From Atopobium sp. UBA2090 (GTDB taxonomy: Bacteria > Actinomycetota > Coriobacteriia > Coriobacteriales > Atopobiaceae): DNA of 5,107 nt. Positions 1 to 5,107 of this stretch are shown piece by piece. The number at the start of each line of letters is the position of its first letter. The stretch's first letter is position 1. Location of the stretch: NCBI GenBank assembly GCA_002331575.1, contig DCZG01000141.1, positions 301 to 5,407 of the forward strand, in the 5' to 3' direction. The notes beneath the pieces were generated by a model. It saw only the letters and a program-made list of their open reading frames with translations. It did not search any database and was not told the origin of the DNA. The translations under genes and the position numbers were made by a program.

Positions 1-533
1 ACGTCGGCCCCTTCAGCATCGGAGACGACAAGTATTGCGGCAACTCGGCTACCGGCTATGTCTACCGCAACTGCTACACGTCCGGGCTCTACGATCTCTG
101 GGGCTACTTTGACAATGACGGCATCTTGCGCATGCTCGATGGCGCGCCCCTCTCGGAAACTCAGAAGAAGATTCTCGCGGCGGCCGAGACCACCCCGTCT
201 CCCGGGCTCGGCTGGTGCGCTGCCTGGGTCGAGTATGTCTATCAGAATGCCTTGGGCGGCAGCTTCGGTGGCGATGCCTGCACACTCTACAATGAGTACT
301 GCAAGCTCAGCGACATCTCCCAGATTAGACCTGGCATGATCGTCGCCGTGAGTACGCACAGCCACAGCAGCGCTGGACGAAGGTATGGCCACGTCGGCAT
401 CTACATGGGTAATGGCATGGTCTACGACAACGAGGGCTACATCCGGCACATCTCGCTGCTCGAGTGGGTCTCGTACTATGGGGACATTGTCACTCCCAAG
501 TGGGGCGTGCTGGGCAATATCTCGCTCGACTAG
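1..533 (+). CDS. CHAP/NlpC-P60-like cysteine peptidase or amidase, 3' part only
   Basis: The reading frame is open from the window edge (first full codon at 3) to the TAG at 531-533, giving 176 visible residues with no start, so the gene begins upstream. Residues 70-135 look like a CHAP or NlpC/P60-type papain-fold domain. A cysteine sits in a GWCAAWV context (residue 72) and would be the nucleophile. A histidine in GHVGIY (residue 130) would be the base. A polar third residue may lie in the following GNGMVYDNEG stretch. RPGMIVAV before the His is the usual strand entering that core. The 65 residues before the Cys are rich in Tyr, Gly, Asp and Asn, and I do not recognise them. Such domains cleave peptidoglycan amide bonds and are normally exported, but the signal peptide and any wall-binding modules would be outside the window. 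Family assignment is moderately sure; the exact bond cut is unknown. A terminator follows directly. Confidence 0.7.
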   Translation, partial: VGPFSIGDDKYCGNSATGYVYRNCYTSGLYDLWGYFDNDGILRMLDGAPLSETQKKILAAAETTPSPGLGWCAAWVEYVYQNALGGSFGGDACTLYNEYCKLSDISQIRPGMIVAVSTHSHSSAGRRYGHVGIYMGNGMVYDNEGYIRHISLLEWVSYYGDIVTPKWGVLGNISLD

Positions 534-560
534 GCTTCGGTCTGCCTCGTTCTTGTGAGG

Positions 561-595
561 GAGCGGCCTCGTCTCTTTGAAGACGGGGCCGTTTC
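561..595 (+). terminator. Rho-independent-type terminator of the CHAP-domain gene
   Basis: The left arm 564-574 pairs with 581-591 over 11 bp, ten Watson-Crick and one T-G wobble, around a six-base loop (CTTTGA). Pairing can continue outward by about three weaker pairs (561-563 with 592-594). Only a short T-rich stretch (TTTCGCTATT) follows, which is common in GC-rich genomes. It lies 30 bases after the stop codon at 533, the expected place for ending transcription of that gene. Confidence 0.75.
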
Positions 596-655
596 GCTAT
601 TCCTGGGCAAGGTCCGCTTCAGGTGCCAGCGCCCAACGTCCGATCCGATGCCACC

Positions 656-740
656 TTTGGGGAAATCTTGTGCCGTTGCGTTCATTTCTCGCTGTCTGAG
701 ATGCCTCGAAGTGAACGCAACGGCACAAGATTTCCCCAAA
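656..740. repeat. Long near-perfect inverted repeat (33-bp arms, 19-base loop)
   Basis: Bases 656-688 are the reverse complement of 708-740 except at one position (T685 opposite G711), which would still pair as a wobble in RNA. The arms run outward to TTTGGGG and CCCCAAA, and pairing stops at 655/741. The loop (689-707) shows no strong internal pairing. The arms are about 45% GC, lower than the flanking genes. There is no T-run after either arm, so an ordinary intrinsic terminator is unlikely, and I see no flanking target-site duplication. It could be a dispersed extragenic palindrome or MITE-like element, a structured RNA, or a processing site. Its sequence does not match a family I can name. 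Confidence 0.85.
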
Positions 741-886
741 ATCCGCTCGTTCGATGTCCCAGCCGAGAATCCATCTGACGGGTCGGAGCGGGGGAGGGTA
801 TGCGCAGACATGTGCGTCATGAATGAAACGCTCCCAGATGTGGGACAATCCTTGCGGATTCTGCAGCTATCGACAGGAGTCACCGC

Positions 887-1999
887 ATGGCATCCATGAA
901 CGACAAGGACTACTACGCCATTCTCGAGGTTTCTCAAGATGCCTCGACGGACGAGATTCGCAAGGCGTTCCAGGCCAAGGCGCGCAAGCTTCACCCCGAC
1001 ATCAACAAGGCGCCGGACGCCGAGGAGAAGTTCAAGGAGGTCTCAGAGGCTTACGCCGTGCTTTCCGATCCCGAGAAGCGCAAACGCTACGATGCCATGC
1101 GCTCCGGCAACCCCTTTGCGGCGGGAGGCTATGGCGGCTCGGGATCGCCGCAGGGCGACTACTCCGGCTACGGTTCGGACCCCTTCGGCTGGGGCTTCCC
1201 CTTCGGCGGCTATACGAGCAGACAGACACGTCACACGCGGTCGCGGTCGTACAACCCGCGGGCGGGCGCCGACGTGGTCTACGACCTCACCGTCGACGCG
1301 GACGTCGCCAAGATCGGCACCCGCCGCGGCGTGACCTACCAGCGCTACGCCGCCTGTGGCGTCTGCCATGGCACGGGCTCGGTCGAGGCGGCTCACGCCG
1401 AGACCTGCCCCACGTGCAAGGGCACGGGTCACATATCGGTCGACCTCAGCTCGCTCTTCGGCTTCGGCGTGATGGAGATGGAGTGCCCCGAGTGCGAGGG
1501 CACAGGCAAGGTCGTCGCCGACCCCTGCACCAACTGCGGTGGCTCCGGTCGCGTGCTCACGGCGAGCGAGGTTGTCGTCGACATCCCGGCCGACTCCCAC
1601 GACGGCGACGAGGTCCGTCTCACCGGCATGGGCAACGCCGGCACCAACGGCTCGAGCGCGGGCGACTTCGTCTGTCGCGTCTGCGTGCCCGAGGAGCGCC
1701 TCACCCCCGAGCAGAGCAACGGCTTCCACCTCCTGGGCTTCGACCTCCCGTTCGTCGTGATCGGCATCTTGGCGGGGGTCATATCGTCCATGTCGGTCTT
1801 CGTGGGCGTCATCGCCATTCTCGGCGCGTTCATGGCCTTCCGGGGCGGTTTCCGGCACGGCGGCCGTTGGTGGACCAATGCAGGAAAGGCGACCATGGGC
1901 GGCGTGACCAATGGTCTCGTGCTCGCGCTCTGTGTCGTCGGAATGTTCAAGTGCTCGTCCAGCATGGGGACGGCTGGCTACATGGGACGGCCCTATTAG
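887..1999 (+). CDS. DnaJ-like co-chaperone with zinc-finger domain and C-terminal membrane segments
   Basis: A 370-residue Hsp40-family protein. Residues 8-70 form a J domain with HPD at 36-38, the motif that stimulates DnaK ATP hydrolysis. Residues 73-109 are a Gly/Phe/Tyr-rich linker. The zinc domain is intact, with CGVCHGTG (157), CPTCKGTG (174), CPECEGTG (200) and CTNCGGSG (214). The first C-terminal substrate-binding domain follows to about 268 (VDIPADSHDGDEVRL, then AGDFVCRV). Canonical DnaJ would continue with a second C-terminal domain and dimerisation tail. Here residues 286-319 and 341-355 are instead strongly hydrophobic, suggesting three membrane passes. The Arg/His-rich loop at 319-333 would face the cytosol, as would the J domain, in agreement with the positive-inside rule. 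AGGAG at 875-879, seven bases before ATG 887, supports this start over the in-frame ATG at 896. The paralogous dnaJ follows. It likely recruits DnaK to the membrane; that role is inferred. Confidence 0.85.
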   Translation: MASMNDKDYYAILEVSQDASTDEIRKAFQAKARKLHPDINKAPDAEEKFKEVSEAYAVLSDPEKRKRYDAMRSGNPFAAGGYGGSGSPQGDYSGYGSDPFGWGFPFGGYTSRQTRHTRSRSYNPRAGADVVYDLTVDADVAKIGTRRGVTYQRYAACGVCHGTGSVEAAHAETCPTCKGTGHISVDLSSLFGFGVMEMECPECEGTGKVVADPCTNCGGSGRVLTASEVVVDIPADSHDGDEVRLTGMGNAGTNGSSAGDFVCRVCVPEERLTPEQSNGFHLLGFDLPFVVIGILAGVISSMSVFVGVIAILGAFMAFRGGFRHGGRWWTNAGKATMGGVTNGLVLALCVVGMFKCSSSMGTAGYMGRPY

Positions 2000-2017
2000 G
2001 GAATTCGGGTGTGGAAG

Positions 2018-2044
2018 CGGGGCCTTTTGGGTAAAGAGGCCTCG
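2018..2044 (+). terminator. Possible weak terminator or intercistronic hairpin between the two dnaJ-type genes
   Basis: Bases 2018-2028 pair with 2034-2044 over 11 bp, including two G-T wobbles (2020/2042 and 2026/2036), around the loop GGGTA. It lies 18 bases after the TAG of the first dnaJ-like gene and ends 27 bases before the proposed start of dnaJ. No T-run follows directly; TTTTGG appears only at 2060-2065. It may reduce read-through rather than stop it, or act as an mRNA-stabilising hairpin between cotranscribed genes. Confidence 0.4.
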
Positions 2045-2063
2045 TCAGACGGCTAGCGATTTT

Positions 2064-2067
2064 GGAG
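2064..2067 (+). promoter_or_regulatory. Candidate ribosome-binding site deciding the dnaJ start
   Basis: GGAG at 2064-2067 is the only Shine-Dalgarno-like core near the DnaJ start. In-frame candidate starts are TTG 2069 (one base away, too close), GTG 2072 (four bases) and TTG 2078 (ten bases). GTG 2072 is preferred as the commoner codon. TTG 2078, which would remove two residues, remains possible. Confidence 0.5.
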
Positions 2068-2071
2068 TTTG

Positions 2072-3361
2072 GTGAGATTGGAACCAAAGAGGGATTACTA
2101 CGACGTTCTCGAGGTGGAGAGAGACGCCGACGCAAAGACGATCAAGCGGGCTTTTCTCAAGAAGGCGCGGGTCCTGCACCCCGACGTCTCTGACGACCCC
2201 AACGCCGAGGAGAAGTTCAAGGAGGTCAACGAGGCGTACTCGGTGCTCTCCGACGAGCAGAAGCGCGCCAACTACGACCGCTACGGCGACGCGAACGGCC
2301 CCTCGGGCTTCGGGTCGGATTACGTCGACGTCTCGGACATCTTCGGCGGCTCTGGCTTCGGGATCAACGACATCTTCGACTCGTTCTTCGGCGGCGGTTC
2401 CTCGCGAGGCGGGCGCACGACCCGCACGCGCGGGCGCGACATGGGCATCAGGCTCGCGATCACGCTCGAGGAGGCGGCCGCCGGTTGCAGGAAGACCATC
2501 TCCTACGATCGCCTCGCCCCCTGTGACGACTGCGGGGGGACGGGCTTCGCCGAGGGCGGCACGCTCAAGACCTGCGACCGCTGCCACGGCACGGGCGTGG
2601 TGACGTCGGTCCAGCGCACGATCTTCGGGCAGATGCAGTCCCAGACGACCTGCCCAGACTGCGGGGGAACCGGCCACGTCGTGGACAAGCCCTGCGAGAC
2701 CTGCGACGGCCAGGGGCGCACGCCCTCCAAGGAGACCGTCGTGGTCGAGGTTCCCGTGGGCATCCGCACCGGCGACACGGTGCGCCTCAAGGACAAGGGC
2801 GAGACGGGCGTTCGCGGCGATGCGTCGGGCGATCTCGTCGTGAGCGTCGAGGTGCTCCAACATGATCGCTTCGAGCGGCATGACGACGACCTCTACTGCG
2901 CCGTGAAGATAGACTCCCTCCAGGCCATCGTGGGAACGTCCGTCTCGATCGACGGCATTCTCGCCGGCGAGAAGGTCGAGGTCAAGATTCCCGCCGGTTG
3001 CCAGTATGGCGACCAGGTGACCGTCGAACGGCGCGGCATGCCGAGAAGGGGTCTGGGCTCACGCGGCCGTCTCGTCGCCGTGGTGCGAGTCGAGACGCCC
3101 ACCGACCTCACCCGCACGCAGACGCTCGATGTCGCCGCCCTCGTCGCCGAGCGGACGCTCGATGGCGTCGAGGTGGACGTCGAGGCCACCAAGGAGCGCG
3201 CCGATCGCGAGGGTGCGTCGCATGCCAAGGAGAACATGGCCGAGCACTTCGCCGCCGAGGCGGAGAACGACCTCAAGTGGGAGGTCCCCGAGAATCCCTT
3301 CAAGCAGGCGCGCGGTTCGGCGGGCAAGCCCGGCAGGGGCAGGAAGGGTCGGCACAAGTGA
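2072..3361 (+). CDS. dnaJ: Chaperone protein DnaJ (Hsp40), full domain set with C-terminal extension
   Basis: With the GTG at 2072 the protein has 429 residues. It is a cytosolic Hsp40 that delivers unfolded clients to DnaK and triggers its ATPase. Residues 8-71 are the J domain (KARVLHPD, HPD at 36-38). Residues 75-122 are a Gly/Phe/Ser-rich linker. The zinc-binding domain has CDDCGGTG (151), CDRCHGTG (168), CPDCGGTG (194) and CETCDGQG (208). The two C-terminal beta domains span about 222-345, with VEVPVGIRTGDTVRL and VKIPAGCQYGDQVTV as their conserved strands. From about 350 a tail of some 80 residues follows, acidic and Ala-rich, then ending in GKPGRGRKGRHK. This makes it roughly 50 residues longer than E. 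coli DnaJ (376). Partners dnaK, grpE and hrcA are not in the window. The stop overlaps the mtaB start, so the two are cotranscribed and probably translationally coupled. The start codon is uncertain by a few residues. Confidence 0.93.
   Translation: MRLEPKRDYYDVLEVERDADAKTIKRAFLKKARVLHPDVSDDPNAEEKFKEVNEAYSVLSDEQKRANYDRYGDANGPSGFGSDYVDVSDIFGGSGFGINDIFDSFFGGGSSRGGRTTRTRGRDMGIRLAITLEEAAAGCRKTISYDRLAPCDDCGGTGFAEGGTLKTCDRCHGTGVVTSVQRTIFGQMQSQTTCPDCGGTGHVVDKPCETCDGQGRTPSKETVVVEVPVGIRTGDTVRLKDKGETGVRGDASGDLVVSVEVLQHDRFERHDDDLYCAVKIDSLQAIVGTSVSIDGILAGEKVEVKIPAGCQYGDQVTVERRGMPRRGLGSRGRLVAVVRVETPTDLTRTQTLDVAALVAERTLDGVEVDVEATKERADREGASHAKENMAEHFAAEAENDLKWEVPENPFKQARGSAGKPGRGRKGRHK
3341..3348 (+). promoter_or_regulatory. 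Ribosome-binding site of mtaB inside the dnaJ coding sequence
   Basis: The purine run AGGAAGGG lies nine bases before GTG 3358 and within the last codons of dnaJ, where it encodes part of the basic tail. It supports GTG 3358 as the mtaB start. Together with the GTGA stop/start overlap it suggests that ribosomes finishing DnaJ reinitiate on mtaB. Confidence 0.7.
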
Positions 3362-4626
3362 GCGGCCGGCCCCTCGGGGTCGCGTTCGTCAACCTCGGCT
3401 GCCGCGTCAACCGCGTCGAGCTCGACATGATGGCCGAGGCCCTCGAGGGTCTCGGCTGTGTCATGTGTGAAGAGTCCGATGCGTCGGCCATCGTGGTCAA
3501 CACCTGTGCCGTCACCGGGGAGGCGCAGGCCAAGGCCAGAAAGGCCGTGCGCCACGCCGCGCTCATGCCGCAGGCGCCGCTCGTCGTTGCCACTGGCTGC
3601 GTGGCGAGTCTCTTCGCCGACGAGCTCTCCGGAATCGCGCCCAACGTCGTCGTGGTGACCGACAAGCGCCAGGTGGCACGCGTCGTCTCGGAGGGACTCG
3701 GCATCGAGGCCAGCCCCTGCGGCGAGACGAGCGCCCCGGCCGAAACGCCCACGCCCACCGGTCGCACGCGTCCCGGGGTCATGATCCAGGACGGCTGCGA
3801 CAACCGCTGCACCTACTGCATCGTGTGGAAGGCACGCGGACGGTCGCGCTCGGTGGAGCCCGACGCCGTTCTCGCCGACGTTCGTGCCGCGTTGGGCAGG
3901 GGCGCTCGAGAGGTCGTGCTCACGGGCATCAACCTCGGCTGCTACCGCTCGGTTGGCAAGTCGGGAGAGCTGAGGCTGGCCGGCCTTCTCGACCGCGTCC
4001 TTGACGAGACCGACGTGGAGAGGGTGCGGATCTCGTCCATCGAGCCTCCGGACGTGACGGCTGACCTCCTGCGCGTGATGGCCGCCTCCGAGGGTCGCGT
4101 CGCCCCGTTCCTCCACGTGTGCCTGCAGTCGGGCTGTGACGAGACCCTGAGGCGCATGGGTCGCGTCTATCGGACCGAGCTCTACCGTCGCGTCACCGAC
4201 GCCGCTCGCGCGGCTGTTCCCGACGTCGCGCTCGGCACGGACCTCATCATCGGCTTCCCGGGCGAGACGGACGGGGAGTTCGACCGATCGCTCGCGTTCT
4301 GTCGCGAGACGAGGTTCTCGAGGATGCACGTCTTCCGTTACTCGCGCCGTCCCGGAACGCCGGCCGCGACGGCTGACGGCCAGGTGGAGCCCTGTGTCAT
4401 GGCCGCGCGGAGCCGCGAAATGCGCGCGCTCGCATCGCGGATGCGCCGCGAGGAGGCAGCCCGTCTCGTGGGCACCGACCAGCTCGTCGTGGTGCAGTCG
4501 CCTGGTCGGGGAGTCACGGGAGGCCTCTTCGACGCGGTCGTGGACCCGCGGCTTGAGGTCGACTCGCTTGCGCGCGTGCGGGTATCCGCGGTGCGCGGAG
4601 ATGGGACGCTGGTGGGTTCGGAGTGA
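3358..4626 (+). CDS. mtaB: tRNA (N6-L-threonylcarbamoyladenosine(37)-C2)-methylthiotransferase MtaB
   Basis: A 422-residue radical-SAM methylthiotransferase. MtaB enzymes add a methylthio group to t6A at position 37 of ANN-reading tRNAs, giving ms2t6A and improving decoding. The N-terminal UPF0004 domain carries the three auxiliary [4Fe-4S] cysteines in NLGCRVN (C15), NTCAVT (C50) and TGC (C81). After a Pro/Thr-rich linker (about 119-138) the radical-SAM cluster motif is GCDNRCTYC (C147, C151, C154). SSIEP (226-230), LQSGCDETLRRMGR (256-269), DLIIGFPGET (295-304) and HVFRYSRRPGT (324-334) are further family motifs. A short TRAM-like RNA-binding domain closes the chain (about 370-420). The NLGC(R)VN start and the CIV-x-x-ARGRSRS form favour MtaB over MiaB or RimO. 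GTG 3358 is chosen because it keeps the conserved VAFVNLGC strand and has a ribosome-binding site at 3341-3348. The same frame stays open further upstream, but that stretch overlaps dnaJ and has no domain sense. It overlaps dnaJ by 4 bases. Confidence 0.93.
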   Translation: MSGRPLGVAFVNLGCRVNRVELDMMAEALEGLGCVMCEESDASAIVVNTCAVTGEAQAKARKAVRHAALMPQAPLVVATGCVASLFADELSGIAPNVVVVTDKRQVARVVSEGLGIEASPCGETSAPAETPTPTGRTRPGVMIQDGCDNRCTYCIVWKARGRSRSVEPDAVLADVRAALGRGAREVVLTGINLGCYRSVGKSGELRLAGLLDRVLDETDVERVRISSIEPPDVTADLLRVMAASEGRVAPFLHVCLQSGCDETLRRMGRVYRTELYRRVTDAARAAVPDVALGTDLIIGFPGETDGEFDRSLAFCRETRFSRMHVFRYSRRPGTPAATADGQVEPCVMAARSREMRALASRMRREEAARLVGTDQLVVVQSPGRGVTGGLFDAVVDPRLEVDSLARVRVSAVRGDGTLVGSE

Positions 4627-4672
4627 TTTGGCGGGTGTTTGCGGCTATATTTGACATGTCATTCGGGTCATT
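4623..4672 (+). promoter_or_regulatory. Possible phoH promoter/operator region
   Basis: In the 72-base gap before phoH an AT-rich patch stands out from the GC-rich surroundings. TATATT (4646-4651) could be a -10 box, with a poor -35 (TGATTT, 4624-4629, 16-base spacer). Overlapping it is a consensus TTGACA (4651-4656), but I find no matching -10 about 17 bases later. TGACATGTCA (4652-4661) is a perfect 10-base palindrome, and GTCATT occurs twice (4658-4663 and 4667-4672), as an operator might. There is no terminator-like hairpin after mtaB, so read-through from dnaJ-mtaB is also possible. Confidence 0.3.
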
Positions 4673-4689
4673 GGCCCCGCAATCCCGGT

Positions 4690-4695
4690 AGGAGG
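4690..4695 (+). promoter_or_regulatory. Consensus ribosome-binding site of the phoH-like gene
   Basis: AGGAGG, a full match to the anti-Shine-Dalgarno sequence, lies three bases before ATG 4699 and is part of the longer purine run TAGGAGGAG. The spacing is short but the match is strong, and no other in-frame start nearby has a comparable site. Confidence 0.7.
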
Positions 4696-4698
4696 AGC

Positions 4699-5107
4699 AT
4701 GGAGCCCACTCACGTTCGCCTCACCATTCCCGACTCGGTCGACCCGACCGCGCTCATGGGGCCTGCCGACCGGCTGCTCCGTCGCATCGAGGACTCCTTC
4801 GACGCGATGATCACCGTGCGGGGCAACCAGGTCTCGGTCACGGGCTCCGCCGAGGTCGTCGACCAGGTGACCTCGGTCTTCTCGCGGCTCATCCGCCTCG
4901 TCGAGGTGGGGGAGACCCCCACGACGGGCGACGTCGACCTCCTCGTCGACCAGGTGCTCCATGGCGCGGGCCGTCTCGACGTGCTCTCGGACGACATCCT
5001 GCTCACGTATCGGGGGCGTGCCATCAGGCCAAAGACGGCCGGCCAGAAGCGCTACATCGACTCGATTCGCGCCAACACCATCACCTTCGGCATCGGCCCG
5101 GCGGGCA
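4699..5107 (+). CDS. phoH: PhoH-like ATPase, N-terminal part (cut by window end)
   Basis: The frame is open from ATG 4699 to the window edge, giving 136 complete codons of a protein that in this family is usually about 320-350 residues. Residues 1-75 form the PhoH/YbeZ N-terminal region. The pattern RRIEDSFDAMITVRGNQVSV followed by a helix resembles a small KH-like RNA-binding fold (inference). Residues 98-136 are diagnostic: LLTYRGRAIRPKTAGQKRYI, then NTITFGIGPAG, which is the lead into the Walker A loop GPAGTGKT whose last residues lie beyond the window. PhoH proteins are cytosolic P-loop ATPases, often encoded beside ybeY and linked to rRNA maturation or RNA metabolism, although the precise activity is poorly defined. 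In this neighbourhood ybeY would be expected next. The start is supported by AGGAGG at 4690-4695. The gene lies 72 bases after mtaB. Confidence 0.92.
   Translation, partial: MEPTHVRLTIPDSVDPTALMGPADRLLRRIEDSFDAMITVRGNQVSVTGSAEVVDQVTSVFSRLIRLVEVGETPTTGDVDLLVDQVLHGAGRLDVLSDDILLTYRGRAIRPKTAGQKRYIDSIRANTITFGIGPAG

Larger units (their letters stand above)
534..886. other. 353-base gene-free gap between the peptidase gene and the first dnaJ-like gene
   Basis: The gap holds the terminator (561-595), the long inverted repeat (656-740) and the leader of the downstream gene. I see no protein-like reading frame with a ribosome-binding site. The open frames on both strands here run through the palindrome and have no recognisable domain content. 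No CIRCE (TTAGCACTC-N9-GAGTGCTAA) or HAIR (CTTGAGT-N7-ACTCAAG) heat-shock operator is visible before the dnaJ-like gene. No -35/-10 pair is convincing; the best weak candidates are CTGACG (775-780) with TATGCG (799-804), and GACAAT (844-849) alone. Confidence 0.6.

Noticed and set aside
656..740. Inverted repeat as a CIRCE/HAIR heat-shock operator, CRISPR repeat or simple terminator
   Set aside because: The arms do not match CIRCE or HAIR motifs, there is only one unit with no spacer array, the stem is far longer than a terminator and no T-run follows.
530..994. Open frames on both strands across the intergenic gap (555-899 on +, 530-994 and 597-848 on -)
   Set aside because: They pass through the inverted repeat, so both strands show related peptide pieces simply because of the palindrome. 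They have no recognisable domain or convincing ribosome-binding site, and they overlap the terminator and the dnaJ-like start.
823..2034. 403-codon + strand frame overlapping the dnaJ-like gene
   Set aside because: Its translation is Arg/Gly-rich low-complexity sequence typical of an out-of-frame reading of GC-rich DNA, while the overlapping frame has clear J and zinc-finger motifs.
2045..2881. Long minus-strand open frame opposite dnaJ, and a similar one at 2893-4329 opposite dnaJ/mtaB
   Set aside because: Long antisense frames are expected in GC-rich genes. The predicted proteins show no family motifs, and the + strand genes are certain.
2998..3357. Upstream in-frame extension of mtaB (120 extra codons)
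   Set aside because: The extension overlaps dnaJ in another frame, is low-complexity Arg/Gly-rich, and has no counterpart in MtaB proteins. GTG 3358 has a ribosome-binding site and gives the family N-terminus.
4651..4656. TTGACA as the -35 box of a phoH promoter
   Set aside because: At 16-18 base spacing downstream the sequence is GC-rich (GGCCCCGC) with no -10-like hexamer, so it is kept only as part of a tentative regulatory region.
4631..4680. Terminator after mtaB
   Set aside because: Only a four-base CGGG/CCCG pairing (4664-4667 with 4676-4679) and no T-run are visible, too weak to call.

Overview
The window reads as a chromosomal segment of a GC-rich Gram-positive bacterium. Codons end mostly in G or C, two starts appear to be GTG, and the gene order dnaJ, mtaB, phoH matches an Actinomycetota/Firmicutes housekeeping neighbourhood. 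A Coriobacteriia host (Olsenella/Atopobium/Collinsella-like) is my best guess. This is inference from gene content and style, not from a database match. All genes seen lie on the + strand.

Left part (1-533): the 3' end of a gene for a CHAP/NlpC-P60-like cysteine peptidase or amidase, probably a secreted cell-wall hydrolase, which begins upstream of the window. It is followed by a clear hairpin terminator (about 561-595). A 353-base gene-free gap (534-886) then holds a striking near-perfect inverted repeat of 33 + 33 bases around a 19-base loop (656-740).

Middle (887-3361): two consecutive Hsp40/DnaJ-family genes. The first (887-1999) has an intact J domain, a G/F-rich linker and all four CxxCxGxG zinc motifs, but its chain leaves the DnaJ plan after the first C-terminal domain and ends in hydrophobic segments. 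It looks like a membrane-tethered co-chaperone. The second (about 2072-3361) is a full-length DnaJ with both C-terminal domains and an extra C-terminal tail ending in a basic stretch. A weak hairpin lies between them.

Right part (3358-5107): the DnaJ stop overlaps the GTG start of mtaB (GTGA). mtaB encodes the radical-SAM methylthiotransferase that makes ms2t6A37 in tRNA. After a 72-base gap with AT-rich promoter-like sequence comes the 5' part of a phoH-like ATPase gene, cut by the window end just as its Walker A loop begins.

Functionally the right two-thirds is a protein-folding and translation-quality cluster: Hsp40 chaperones that would work with a DnaK encoded elsewhere, a tRNA-modifying enzyme, and a PhoH ATPase usually linked to ybeY and rRNA processing. 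The two most interesting points are the long palindrome and the membrane-anchored DnaJ variant.
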